Source: Clostridiales bacterium UBA1389 (lineage in GTDB: Bacteria > Bacillota > Clostridia > Oscillospirales > CAG-382). From it: a stretch of DNA of 33,350 nt. Location: NCBI GenBank assembly GCA_002305335.1, contig DBQR01000019.1, forward strand, positions 30,686 to 64,035. Reading direction: 5' to 3'. Both the position numbers and the translations under genes were made by a program. The notes under the pieces are model-generated. The model did not search any database. It saw only the letters and a program-made list of their open reading frames with translations, and had not been told where the DNA came from. Shown here piece after piece: positions 7,568 to 15,952 of the stretch (position 1 is the first letter of the stretch; every line of letters begins with the position of its first letter).

Positions 7568-8260
7568 TTAAAGCCCTTGATTCCGCTTATTAAGCGCTTC
7601 TTCGATAATTTCTGCGGCTTTTTCAAGGGTCTGGTTTTCCTCAAAACCGCTGTTATTCAGAATAATAGCGTCGGGGGCGGGAACGGCGGGGGCGATGTTT
7701 CTGTTTTTGTCGTTCTGGTCCCGCCAGATCATATCCCTATTTATTTCCTCAAGGGTTACTTTTTCCCCTTTTTGAATAAGCTCGTTATAACGCCTTAATG
7801 CTCTGTCCTCGTCGGTGGCGTATAGAAATATCTTAACGTCCGCCTCCGGCAGAATGACGGTGCCTATATCCCGTCCGTCCATAACGCAGTCGTTGTGTTT
7901 TGCGGTTTCCCGCTGAATATCCAGAAGAAACTGCCTTACTTCGGGGATTTTTGAAACCTGGGAGGCATAGACGGAGGCAACCGGGGTGCGGATTTCGTCC
8001 CCGACTTTCTTGCCGTTTAAATAAACCGCATTCCCGCCGTTTTCAAGGGTCATTTTAATATTTATGGTTTTAAGGCTTTCGATAATGCCCTCCCGGTCGT
8101 CGGAGGAGATATCGAGGTTTCTTACGTGCAGCCCCACCGTCCGGTAAAGGGCGCCGGTGTCGATGTAAACCAGCCCGAACCGCTTTGCAAGATTCCTTGC
8201 CAAAGTGGACTTGCCGCTTCCGCTGGGACCGTCTATGGCAATATTAATATGTCCCTTCAC
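7568..8260 (-). CDS. cmk: Cytidylate kinase
   Basis: A 230-aa (d)CMP kinase, making (d)CDP from (d)CMP with ATP. Visible motifs: P-loop GPSGSGKST (11-19), YIDTGALYRTVG (CMP-binding region), MDGRDIGTVILPEADVKIFL and the LID-region RDQNDKNR. Its start is GTG at 8260, 7 nt after GGAGG; no suitable ATG lies nearby. It is the first gene of a four-gene operon (cmk, udp, plsC, ispH-rpsA). A promoter is visible about 40 bp upstream. Confidence 0.96.
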   Translation of the reverse strand: MKGHINIAIDGPSGSGKSTLARNLAKRFGLVYIDTGALYRTVGLHVRNLDISSDDREGIIESLKTINIKMTLENGGNAVYLNGKKVGDEIRTPVASVYASQVSKIPEVRQFLLDIQRETAKHNDCVMDGRDIGTVILPEADVKIFLYATDEDRALRRYNELIQKGEKVTLEEINRDMIWRDQNDKNRNIAPAVPAPDAIILNNSGFEENQTLEKAAEIIEEALNKRNQGL

Positions 8261-8297
8261 AAAAAAGCCTCCGCAAACCGATAATATAACAATTTAT

Positions 8298-8325
8298 ATT
8301 TTAACATATTTTTATGAAAAGTCAA
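8298..8325 (-). promoter_or_regulatory. Promoter of the cmk operon
   Basis: Read on the minus strand, TTGACT (8325-8320), a 16-bp AT-rich spacer and TAAAAT (8303-8298). The start of transcription would be near 8291, about 30 nt upstream of the cmk GTG. Confidence 0.7.
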
Positions 8326-8358
8326 GTCCAAATAAGCAGGGCTTACCAAACGGAAAAG

Positions 8359-8390
8359 CGGTAATCTGTTGTAAATTCCGCCATTTTTCA
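8359..8390. repeat. Short dispersed intergenic motif, copy A
   Basis: CGGTAATCTGTTGTAAAT followed 4 nt later by CCATTTTTCA. The same two blocks occur at 20666-20707 with one mismatch and a longer gap. Both copies lie upstream of minus-strand genes (cmk and the CotH-family gene). Confidence 0.45.
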
Positions 8391-8410
8391 ATGGATTTTA
8401 ATATATAAAC

Positions 8411-8445
8411 GCAAAATCACAGCATTAAACCGCTGTGATTTTTGT
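8411..8445 (-). terminator. Terminator of the DUF4855 operon
   Basis: An 11-bp stem (AAAATCACAGC 8413-8423 with GCTGTGATTTT 8432-8442) and an 8-nt loop lie 25 bp after the stop of the DUF4855 gene. On the minus strand it is followed by GCGTTTATATATT, a modest U tract. Confidence 0.7.
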
Positions 8446-8469
8446 ATATACATATTTACGGAAAATATA

Positions 8470-10590
8470 CTATTTCCTTTTCTTTTTTGAAAACATAAGC
8501 CCGATAACCAATCCGGTGACGCATATAATACCGCCCATGGCAAGGAAAATAAACAAATTACTACTCTTTTTCGGCTTTTCGGTTTTGCTTTCATCCTGGG
8601 TTTCTTCGGTGCTTTTTTCCGTTCCCTCACTGCTTTCCCCGCCGGGATTTTCCACCGTAACGGTTATGGTACGGGTTGATGTCTGGTTGTATTTATCCGT
8701 AACGGTAAGGGTTATTTCGTCAATACCTTCAAAGTCCTTTTCGGGGGTATATAAAAGCACGTCCTTTGACGGAAGAAGGGTTACTTTCGAATGTTCCGAG
8801 GTTGCGTTTACGGTAAGGGTCTGAATATAACAATCGGTGGCTATATCCAGATATATTCGGTTCCTTTCGGAATTAATCTCAAATTTTTGGTTTTCGGCGT
8901 TTATAACCGGGGGGTCGATTGAATATATGCCCTTTATAAACTTATGCGTTATGTCGTACAGATAGTTCATATAGGGGTCGCTGGAGGAATAAAACCTGTA
9001 TATGGTCCCCGGCCCCGCCCCCTGATAAAAGGTCTGAAGTGCGTTAATATAACCGTATTTTGCCCCGTAATACAGGTAGTTTTCATAGATTTCCCCGTAT
9101 TTCTTTATATCTTCGGCGGTATTGAAGTTCCCCGGCTCGCCGGTTTCAATCTCCACACCAAGCCCGAATTTTTTTATCTGTTCGGCAAATTCCCCCAACA
9201 TTTCGGTTGTGCAATAGTCCCGGAACACCAAATTCGGCTGCATTACCGCACCGTCAAAGCCGTATTCCTCCCATTTGTCAAAGCCGGAGGAAAGATAATA
9301 GGGGTCGAACAGCAGGCAAAGACCGTAATGATTTTCGTTTATATACATTTTAGTTTCTAAAACCAGTCTGTCCTCATGGTCGGAAATCTCCTGGGACACC
9401 GATTCCTTGTACCAGTAGAATCCCGCCAGCTCAAGGTTCTGAAAGTTCTGCTTATTATATAAATCCACAACTCTGTCGATATACCACTTTATAACCTCAA
9501 CCCTTTCGGCAAGGGTTCTGGTATATTCCTCTCTGCCGTCGCCGTTTATATCCCCGAAGGGCTTGTCCTGAAGCGCCGGGTAGGGAATGGTCAGAAACAC
9601 CTTTATTTTATTGTTTATGCCAAGGGCGGAATTAACCTCTCCGGCCGCCTCCTCAAGGGCGTTTATGTTGAAGTTTTCCTTGAAGGTGTTGGTAAAATAA
9701 AGTTCCCAGTCGCTTTTCACAGCCCCGGGCTTGCCGGAGGTCAGAACCAGCCTTCCCCCCGAAGGGTAGTCGGTATGACAAGGGACAAAGGCCACCGAAT
9801 CGAACATGGTGTCGGTTATATTCCCCTGCTTGTCTATATAGGCGATATAGGGCAGAAGTTCCTCCTTGGTGTTGTCGGCTTTTGACTGGTCCTGGTAGTA
9901 GCCGTCGTAAATTTTTATTATGCTCCCCGCGCCCTTTACCTTATCGGAAAATTTGGGGTATATGCCCTTGTCGGGTGTTTCCTCATAGGGGGGAACCTCA
10001 AGACAGCCGGAAATGTCCCCGCTGCCGTAGATTTCAATCTCGTCGCAGTAAACAAATACGTCGCTGGCAAACTCGACTTTAACATACCTTGCCCTGTAGG
10101 GTACATCAAAGTCAAAGGAATATTTCCGCTTTTTCGCGGTTGACGAATATATGGGAAGGGTGTCGACGCTTCCGCATTTGACGTAATTTTCCCCGTCGGC
10201 GGAAAGGTAAATATTCAAAAACGTGGGGGCGTAAATACCGGCGTTGTAGTGGAGGAAATCCGCCTTAAAGCCGGTTATCCTCATTTCCTTTCCGAAATCA
10301 AAGCCGATAAGCCTTGAATAGCCCCTGAAAGCCCTGTAATAGCCGTCCTGGGTGTCCTTTACCGGGGCATACACCCCGTCGGTAAGGCACACCCCGTCGT
10401 CGATATCGTATTTCTGGCCGTTTTCGGTATAGTTTTTATAGGAATACTCCACCGACGCCCCGTACTCTATGGTATAGGGCATATTCAAAGCGATATTCGT
10501 TATTTTGTCGTCTCCGGAGGCGGAAACGAAGGTTGTCATCTGAGATAAAATCATAATTATCGCAATTATTAAAGCTGTTTTTTTATTCAT
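8470..10590 (-). CDS. Membrane-anchored surface protein: F5/8C-like + DUF4855
   Basis: A 706-aa secreted protein. A signal peptide (MNKKTALIIAIIMILSQMTTF, cleavage near VSA) is followed by an F5/8 type C-like jelly roll (about 55-195, with IGFDFGKEMRITGFKADF and RARYVKVEFASDVFVYCDEIEIYG). Then comes a DUF4855 domain (about 225-530, FVPCHTDYPSGGRLVLTSG and WELYFTNTFKENFNI), a cadherin/Ig-like strand domain (LLYTPEKDFEGIDEITLTV), a Ser/Thr/Glu/Lys linker, one C-terminal membrane helix and a KKKRK stop. DUF4855 has the look of a glycoside-hydrolase-like TIM barrel, but no activity is known to me. The ATG at 10590 overlaps the previous gene's stop (ATGAATAA), implying coupled translation; an upstream in-frame extension to 10695 lacks a signal peptide and is rejected. 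Confidence 0.85.
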   Translation of the reverse strand: MNKKTALIIAIIMILSQMTTFVSASGDDKITNIALNMPYTIEYGASVEYSYKNYTENGQKYDIDDGVCLTDGVYAPVKDTQDGYYRAFRGYSRLIGFDFGKEMRITGFKADFLHYNAGIYAPTFLNIYLSADGENYVKCGSVDTLPIYSSTAKKRKYSFDFDVPYRARYVKVEFASDVFVYCDEIEIYGSGDISGCLEVPPYEETPDKGIYPKFSDKVKGAGSIIKIYDGYYQDQSKADNTKEELLPYIAYIDKQGNITDTMFDSVAFVPCHTDYPSGGRLVLTSGKPGAVKSDWELYFTNTFKENFNINALEEAAGEVNSALGINNKIKVFLTIPYPALQDKPFGDINGDGREEYTRTLAERVEVIKWYIDRVVDLYNKQNFQNLELAGFYWYKESVSQEISDHEDRLVLETKMYINENHYGLCLLFDPYYLSSGFDKWEEYGFDGAVMQPNLVFRDYCTTEMLGEFAEQIKKFGLGVEIETGEPGNFNTAEDIKKYGEIYENYLYYGAKYGYINALQTFYQGAGPGTIYRFYSSSDPYMNYLYDITHKFIKGIYSIDPPVINAENQKFEINSERNRIYLDIATDCYIQTLTVNATSEHSKVTLLPSKDVLLYTPEKDFEGIDEITLTVTDKYNQTSTRTITVTVENPGGESSEGTEKSTEETQDESKTEKPKKSSNLFIFLAMGGIICVTGLVIGLMFSKKKRK

Positions 10591-11557
10591 TTTCGGTTGA
10601 AATTTTTTCCCATTCCTCATACAGTATTTCGGCGATTCGTTCATGTCCCTTGGCGTTGGGGTGGGGGTCGGCATTGAAATATACGGGTATATCAAGGGAA
10701 AGTCCCGCGTTTATATAATCCTCTGTGGCGTTTTCAAAGTCGGTGTAAACGTCAAGGACATGTACGCCGTATTCGCCGGCGATTTCGGTTATGGCCGTAT
10801 TGTAGCCGGAAATGTAGCCGTCGCAGACTTCGGACAGATCAAAGGAGTATTCCCCCGGAATCGCAAGGGTTATTCCCTTGTAGGGATTGTAAATGGTTTG
10901 GATTATTATAACACAGCCGGGGTTCTGGCTTTTAAGCTTTTCGAATATCTGAGGCAGTTCCGCTTTGAGCTTGTCAAGACCGTTTTCCGCCTTTTGCAAG
11001 AAATCCTCGTCGGTAAAGGCCTTTTCAATGTCCTTAAGGCAGTTTATTACCCTGTCGGTTACGGGATTTCCCGTAAGGACGCCAATATATTCGACCATGA
11101 TATTGGTGCCGTATTTGGCAAATATAATCAATAACTCCTCGATGGCATAGCCAAGGAGATTGTTGGCCCCGATGGAAACGGAAATCAAATCCGCCTTCGA
11201 TACATCAACATTTTCCAAAACGTTAAGCATGTCGGAGGTTTTGTCACCCGAAACCGCATGGTTTACATAATATATATCCTCAAACCGGTCTGTAAAAAGA
11301 GCGCCGTAGCACATGGTTTCCGGATTCGCAAGGCCGTAGCCGAAGGCAATGGAATCGCCGAAGGCGTAATAGATAATATCCGCATCTGTTTCCGCTTCCG
11401 ACTCGTCGGTCGTATCGCTTGCGGTGTCTTCGGATGTTTCCTCTGCCGTTGTTTCGTCAACACTTCTTTCGTTTGCTTTGCTTTGTTCCTGACCGGGGCT
11501 GACGCAGGACACCAAAAGCAGACTCAATAAAAGAGAAAAAACAATTAACCTTTTCAT
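10583..11557 (-). CDS. SGNH/GDSL-hydrolase lipoprotein
   Basis: A 324-aa lipoprotein. The lipobox is LLVSC (Cys18) after a short hydrophobic signal, followed by a Thr/Ser/Glu/Asp-rich linker (about 25-60). Catalytic blocks of SGNH hydrolases are visible: block I YYAFGDSIAFGYG (Ser nucleophile in GDS), block III SIGANNLLG (Asn), and block V DPHPNAKGHERIAE (Asp and His). Such enzymes deacylate carbohydrates or lipids. It would act on the outer face of the membrane. It is 14 bp from the acyl-CoA ligase and overlaps the DUF4855 gene, so a joint role on a surface or environmental glycan or ester is plausible but inferred. GGAAGGCGTTTT precedes the ATG. Confidence 0.9.
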   Translation of the reverse strand: MKRLIVFSLLLSLLLVSCVSPGQEQSKANERSVDETTAEETSEDTASDTTDESEAETDADIIYYAFGDSIAFGYGLANPETMCYGALFTDRFEDIYYVNHAVSGDKTSDMLNVLENVDVSKADLISVSIGANNLLGYAIEELLIIFAKYGTNIMVEYIGVLTGNPVTDRVINCLKDIEKAFTDEDFLQKAENGLDKLKAELPQIFEKLKSQNPGCVIIIQTIYNPYKGITLAIPGEYSFDLSEVCDGYISGYNTAITEIAGEYGVHVLDVYTDFENATEDYINAGLSLDIPVYFNADPHPNAKGHERIAEILYEEWEKISTENE

Positions 11558-11571
11558 AAAACGCCTTCCTT

Positions 11572-13335
11572 CTATAACTTTATGCCCTTGTTTGGCTTGG
11601 AATAATTCCTTTTTATTTTAGCCGAAGTTGTTTTGTCAAATTCGGTTTCCCGTAATTTTATTTCCTTTATCACTTTATGGTTGGGTTGGTCTTCGTTATA
11701 TCTGGAAATGACTTTTCTTATTTCCCCCTGGATATCCTGTATGCCAGCGTTTTCTGCATAATTTCTGTCGGGGAATATTTCGGCACCTATAACCGTCTCG
11801 CCGTTCTTTTCCATTTCGCACACCACGATTTCCCCGATCAGATCCGACATACGCTTTATCTTGTATTCCAGCTCCTCCGGATAAATATTTTTACCGTTGG
11901 GGAGGATAATCACGTTCTTAAGCCTTCCGGTAATAATCAGCCGGTTGTTCTTATACAGCGCACCTATATCCCCGGTATGGAAATAACCCTCTTTATCAAA
12001 GACCTGACTTGTAAGTTCCTCTTCCTTGTAATAGCCCATCATGACGTTGGGGGCCTTTATGCAGATTTCCCCCTCCCCGTTTTCGTTGGGGCTGTCTATC
12101 TTAACCTCAACCCCCGGCATAATCGTCCCCACGCATTTGTAGTCGTGGAATTCCGGACGGGTTATGGTGACAATGGGGGCGCATTCGGTGGTGCCGTAGC
12201 CGGTGCAGAGGGTTATGCCTATTGAATAGAAAAATTCCGCAATTTCCGGTGCCATGGGAGCCCCCCCGCAGATAATGACCAGCAGCCTCCTGCCGAAGGT
12301 GTCGTGGATTTCGGAAAACAGCTTCTGGCGGACATCAATCCCCAATTTTAACAGGGCATTGGATATTTTTATTGCCGCCTTTACCTTTTTGGCTTTCCCC
12401 TGTTCCTCGATTTTATTCCAGATGGAACGGTACATTTTTTCCACAAACAAGGGCACAAGCTGTATATCCGTAGGTTTGTAATATTTTAGGTTGGGCATAA
12501 GGGTTCTTAAGGATTCGTTTATGCAGTTGGTGTTCCCCGAATGGAACATACCCAAAAGGCCGCAGGTGGATTCAAGGGTGTGGTAGTAGGGCAGCACCGA
12601 AAGGCAGGAATAGTTGACATGCATAATGTCGGGGGAATGGGAAACCACATAGCAGATTGCCCGTTGATTAAGCATAACCCCCTTTGCTCTGCCTGTGGTG
12701 CCGGAGGTAAAAACCAGCTCCGACAGCCGTTCCGGGTCGGGGACAATGCCTGTGTATCTGGTGTCCCCGGCTTTGTAAAGCTGCTTTCCTTTTTCCTTTA
12801 TGTCCTCAAGATTGAAATGCCTGCCGTCCTTGACGTCCGGCTCCTCCATGCAGATAAAATGGGTGATATTGGGGAGCTTGGGTTCAAGTTCCTTAATTTT
12901 CGGTTCCATCGACTTGGAATAAATAATAACCGTCGCGTCGGAGAAGGTGAAGATATATTCCAGTTCCTCAAGGGAAAGGGCGGAATCGGTGGGGATTGCC
13001 ACCCCTTCGGAGGCAAGCACCGCATAAAAGGATAACGCCCAGTTGTAGCAGTTGTTCCCGATAATGACGATATGCCTGTTATGAATTCCGTATTCGCAAA
13101 GGCCGGTGCCTAAGGAGTTCACCTCATCCCTGTATTCAAGAAAGGTTACCGAATTGACAACCCCCTTTTCCCGGAACATAAAAGCCGCCTTTTCGCCGTA
13201 GCGGTTCGAGCAGACGTCTATAATCTCCCTTACCGAATAAACATAGGGGCAGTAGCTGTAATAGGGGTAGTCCTTCTTTCGGTTTCTGTATCTTTTAAGC
13301 CTGTCGGGGAGTTCCCAGTAATTCTTTTCGGGCAT
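11572..13335 (-). CDS. AMP-forming acyl-CoA synthetase (long-chain fatty-acid type)
   Basis: A 587-aa adenylate-forming enzyme. The AMP-binding signature is LVFTSGTTGRAKGVM (near 210-224), with the A5 motif GYGTTECAP (near 385), A7 HTGDIGALYKNN and A8 GRLKNVIILPNGKNIYPEELE. The Lys of the A10 region is probably in the C-terminal TTSAKIKRNY. It activates a carboxylic acid to an acyl adenylate and then usually to acyl-CoA; length and motif spacing fit long-chain fatty-acid ligases. AGGAGAAATGAT precedes the ATG. It is the first gene of an operon with an SGNH hydrolase and a DUF4855 protein. Confidence 0.92.
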   Translation of the reverse strand: MPEKNYWELPDRLKRYRNRKKDYPYYSYCPYVYSVREIIDVCSNRYGEKAAFMFREKGVVNSVTFLEYRDEVNSLGTGLCEYGIHNRHIVIIGNNCYNWALSFYAVLASEGVAIPTDSALSLEELEYIFTFSDATVIIYSKSMEPKIKELEPKLPNITHFICMEEPDVKDGRHFNLEDIKEKGKQLYKAGDTRYTGIVPDPERLSELVFTSGTTGRAKGVMLNQRAICYVVSHSPDIMHVNYSCLSVLPYYHTLESTCGLLGMFHSGNTNCINESLRTLMPNLKYYKPTDIQLVPLFVEKMYRSIWNKIEEQGKAKKVKAAIKISNALLKLGIDVRQKLFSEIHDTFGRRLLVIICGGAPMAPEIAEFFYSIGITLCTGYGTTECAPIVTITRPEFHDYKCVGTIMPGVEVKIDSPNENGEGEICIKAPNVMMGYYKEEELTSQVFDKEGYFHTGDIGALYKNNRLIITGRLKNVIILPNGKNIYPEELEYKIKRMSDLIGEIVVCEMEKNGETVIGAEIFPDRNYAENAGIQDIQGEIRKVISRYNEDQPNHKVIKEIKLRETEFDKTTSAKIKRNYSKPNKGIKL

Positions 13336-13385
13336 ATCATTTCTCCTAAAATTATATATAACGTTTCCAAATCCTGCTTGTGTAC

Positions 13386-13413
13386 ATTATAACTTAAAGG
13401 CGAAATAAATCAA
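13386..13413 (-). promoter_or_regulatory. Promoter of the acyl-CoA ligase operon
   Basis: On the minus strand TTGATT (13413-13408), a 16-bp spacer and TATAAT (13391-13386). The leader to the ATG at 13335 is about 45 nt. Confidence 0.65.
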
Positions 13414-13504
13414 TATAATTAATCAAAAAATAATACATACGGCCGAAATCCCCCCATTAACGGTTATGCCTGACTTCGCATAAAATGTATTTGAGGTGTT
13501 TGTA

Positions 13505-14218
13505 ATGGCTTGTTCCGCGCTTTGCGCTTCTATAATTCTTCCCACCTCGGTGGCGGTGTCGGGGGCAGCCTGGGACGGGGCGCATATTTACGCCCTTGAC
13601 GGGCTTACACCCTGGGTGTTCGTGTTTGAAAACAACGGACTGTTTGTTCAGCGTTCCCGTACTTTAAGGGTGTATAATACGGTAAGATACGACTTTGACT
13701 TCGGCCGATATATCGCCACCGACCGAGCCTGTTCCGACAGATTGTATATACTCAACACCCGCTTTGAGGAAATAGGTAACATACCCCTTGAAACCCAGAC
13801 CGCTTCGGACAGCGTGGTGAGGGACGCCGGCTACAACCGGGAAAACACGGGGTTTGACGTAACCCATCCCTTTGCGCTTCGGATTTACGCCCTTGACGGG
13901 TCCTATGTTTCCACCGTCACCCGCAATCCTTCGGGGAGGGAGTTTTTACACTGGGCGGATTTCGGCGAACACCGGGCGCTTCATTATCTGGAAAACGGAA
14001 GATACTATGTCACCGTTGACCGGATAGGGGGAATCCTCCCCGACTGCGTCTATCTCAAAGCTTTTATCCCCCAGGGGGAAAACCTTTACGGCGCTTTCAG
14101 CGTGGGGTATGTCTATACTTATTTTATTCCGGTTTATACCGAAGGCCGGCTTAATACGGCAATTTTCGGAAATTTTGCCTTTATCGCCGACAATATCTCC
14201 GCCGGGTGTTGCAATTAA
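13505..14218 (+). CDS. Protein of unknown function with propeller-like repeats
   Basis: A 237-aa protein I do not recognise. The reading frame is long and uninterrupted and uses the same C/G-ending codons as neighbours. It carries two similar strands, HIYALDGLTPWVFVFENNG (near 28-46) and RIYALDGSYVSTVTRN (near 120-136), each with IYALDG followed by a beta strand, plus RLYILNTRFEEIGNIPLE. These look like blades of a beta-propeller or a short WD/NHL-type repeat protein. A weak hydrophobic N terminus (MACSALCASIILPTSVAVSGAA) could be a signal sequence but lacks positive charges. TTGAGGTG lies 6 nt before this ATG; a GTG 9 nt upstream (13496) would overlap that site and is rejected. It is followed by a promoter for nnr. 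Confidence 0.65.
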   Translation: MACSALCASIILPTSVAVSGAAWDGAHIYALDGLTPWVFVFENNGLFVQRSRTLRVYNTVRYDFDFGRYIATDRACSDRLYILNTRFEEIGNIPLETQTASDSVVRDAGYNRENTGFDVTHPFALRIYALDGSYVSTVTRNPSGREFLHWADFGEHRALHYLENGRYYVTVDRIGGILPDCVYLKAFIPQGENLYGAFSVGYVYTYFIPVYTEGRLNTAIFGNFAFIADNISAGCCN

Positions 14219-14237
14219 AAAAACCTTGTGATATTAT
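14209..14237 (+). promoter_or_regulatory. Promoter of the nnr-lipoprotein-alr operon
   Basis: TTGCAA at 14209-14214, overlapping the stop region of the preceding gene, then a 17-bp spacer and TATTAT at 14232-14237. Transcription would begin near 14244, giving an unusually long leader of about 185 nt before nnr. Confidence 0.65.
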
Positions 14238-14286
14238 ATATACACTAAAAAAGTTATTCCCACCTCCGCAAAAACTACCCGTTATA

Positions 14287-14405
14287 CAATTACGCAACGG
14301 AGTGGCGTAATTGACATAAACAAAGCGAGCCCGCGGTTTGAGGGGCGGAGATAGACCCGCGCACACCCCCGTAACACGAGTGTAAAACGCAGTTTTAAAC
14401 CCGCC
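14287..14405 (+). promoter_or_regulatory. Long structured leader of nnr
   Basis: The leader holds a perfect 9-bp hairpin (CAATTACGC 14287-14295 with GCGTAATTG 14305-14313, loop AACGGAGTG). Past it is a GC-rich stretch in which GGCGG (14344-14348) can pair with CCGCC (14401-14405) around a small AAAAC/GTTTT hairpin. The last pairing ends about 10 nt before the GGAGG site. This could be a cis-regulatory RNA, but no known riboswitch motif is recognisable. Confidence 0.35.
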
Positions 14406-14430
14406 ACAGATTTGGAGGTTGTACATCACA

Positions 14431-15909
14431 ATGAAGTTAGAGAATGTTTTTCTTTCGGCTTCATCGGTCAAAGAAGCCGATGGCAGGACAATTTCATTGG
14501 GCATACCGGCTTATACCCTTATGGGAAATGCCGCAAATGAGGTTTACGGATGTATAAATAACCGCCAGATAAACACATCATCGGTGGTTATCCTCTGCGG
14601 TCGGGGGGGAAACGGCGGCGACGGTTATGCCCTTGCCTGTCTTATGCTTAGGGACGGAATAAATGTCAGAGTGGTGTATATTTCCCCGCCCAAAAACGAA
14701 GATTCCGCAAAATACGCCGATGAATACCGGGAAAAAGGGGGAATACTCCTTAAGTATTCCGAAAACCCCGACGGCGTTGCCGACGAAGTAACCAACGCCA
14801 CATTAGTGGTGGACGCCCTCCACGGGGTGGGCTATGCCGGGGAGCTTAAAGGGGAAGAGCTTATACTTGTGGAGCTTGCCAACTCCTCCGACGGCTTTCT
14901 TCTTGCGGTGGACATCCCCACCGGCATCTCCGCCGACGGCAGGGTTTCGGCCAACTGCATAATGGCTGACCTTACCGTTACCTTTTCGGTACACAAGGAA
15001 GCCACCATATCCTATCCCGCCTTGGGCTATTGCGGGGAAGTGGTGGTGGCGGACATCGGAATTCCCGAGGAAATTTTACGCAGCATACGCCCGAAGGGCT
15101 GTATTATAGAAGAGGATATTTTAAACTACCTGCCCGCAAGACCCCCCAATTCCAATAAGGGTACCTTCGGCACCCTCCTCGCCCTGATGGGTTCCCCCAA
15201 TATGCCGGGGGCGGCCTATCTTTCCGCCATGGGGGCGCTGCGAAGCGGGGTGGGTCTGCTTAAGCTGACCGCCGACAACGAAACGTTGTCGATTTTAAAA
15301 ACCCGCCTTGCCGAACCGGTTTTCGTCCCCTTTTCAAAGGACATGCTGAATGAACAGAAATATTCCGCCTTCCTTGTGGGGTGCGGCATAGGCAGCCGAT
15401 ATGATAATTGTCTTGATGAAGTTCTTAAAAAGCAAAATCAGATAACCATAATAGATGCCGACGGTATAAATTATCTCGCCACGCATATAAATGTACTGAT
15501 GGAAATGCAGGGCGAGGTTATCCTGACCCCACATCCCGGCGAAATGGCAAGGCTTATCGGGGAAGATATCGAATATGTCAACCGCAACCGCATAGAATGC
15601 GCAAGGGCTTTCGCCATGGAATTCTGCTGCGTTCTGGTCCTGAAGGGGAAAAACACGGTTGTGGCATCCCCCAACGGGGACGTGTTTGTAAACACCACCG
15701 GCAATACCTCCCTTTCTAAGGGGGGAAGCGGCGATGTGCTTGCCGGCGTAATCGCCTCCCTTGCCGCCCAGGGGATAACCCCCCTGAAAGCGGCCTGTAT
15801 CGGCGTTTATGTCCATGGCAGGGCGGCGGACAATCTTAAAGAACGCTTCGGCGTCAGGGGTATGCTGCCCCAGGATCTGCCGGCGGAAATCGGGAGGCTG
15901 TTGGGATAA
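14431..15909 (+). CDS. nnr: Bifunctional NAD(P)H-hydrate epimerase/dehydratase
   Basis: A 492-aa enzyme that repairs hydrated NAD(P)H. The N-terminal YjeF_N epimerase half has LCGRGGNGGDGYALA (about 55-69), VVDALHGVGY and AVDIPTGISADGRV. The C-terminal carbohydrate-kinase-like dehydratase half has KGTFGTLLALMGSPNMPGAA, ILTPHPGEMARL, LKGKNTVVASP and SKGGSGDVLAGVIASL with the catalytic Asp near 434. It is the standard fused form in Firmicutes. The ATG at 14431 is 12 nt after GGAGG; a TTG at 14419 directly abuts that site and is unlikely. It leads an operon with a small lipoprotein and alr, a common clostridial neighbourhood for alr. Confidence 0.96.
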   Translation: MKLENVFLSASSVKEADGRTISLGIPAYTLMGNAANEVYGCINNRQINTSSVVILCGRGGNGGDGYALACLMLRDGINVRVVYISPPKNEDSAKYADEYREKGGILLKYSENPDGVADEVTNATLVVDALHGVGYAGELKGEELILVELANSSDGFLLAVDIPTGISADGRVSANCIMADLTVTFSVHKEATISYPALGYCGEVVVADIGIPEEILRSIRPKGCIIEEDILNYLPARPPNSNKGTFGTLLALMGSPNMPGAAYLSAMGALRSGVGLLKLTADNETLSILKTRLAEPVFVPFSKDMLNEQKYSAFLVGCGIGSRYDNCLDEVLKKQNQITIIDADGINYLATHINVLMEMQGEVILTPHPGEMARLIGEDIEYVNRNRIECARAFAMEFCCVLVLKGKNTVVASPNGDVFVNTTGNTSLSKGGSGDVLAGVIASLAAQGITPLKAACIGVYVHGRAADNLKERFGVRGMLPQDLPAEIGRLLG

Positions 15910-15921
15910 GGGCTTTGCATT

Positions 15922-15943
15922 TCCCGAAATATTTGTTTCGGGA
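15922..15943 (+). promoter_or_regulatory. Hairpin sequestering the lipoprotein ribosome site
   Basis: TCCCGAAA (15922-15929) pairs with TTTCGGGA (15936-15943) around a 6-nt loop. The 3' arm contains most of the GGGAG ribosome-binding site (15940-15944) of the lipoprotein whose ATG is at 15953. No T tract follows, so it is not a terminator. Confidence 0.5.
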
Positions 15944-15952
15944 GTGGCGTTA

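Noticed and set aside
10591..10695. 35-residue N-terminal extension of the DUF4855 protein
   Set aside because: The extension (MPTPTPTPRD...) lies in the SGNH gene's coding sequence in another frame and would bury the obvious signal peptide that begins at 10590.
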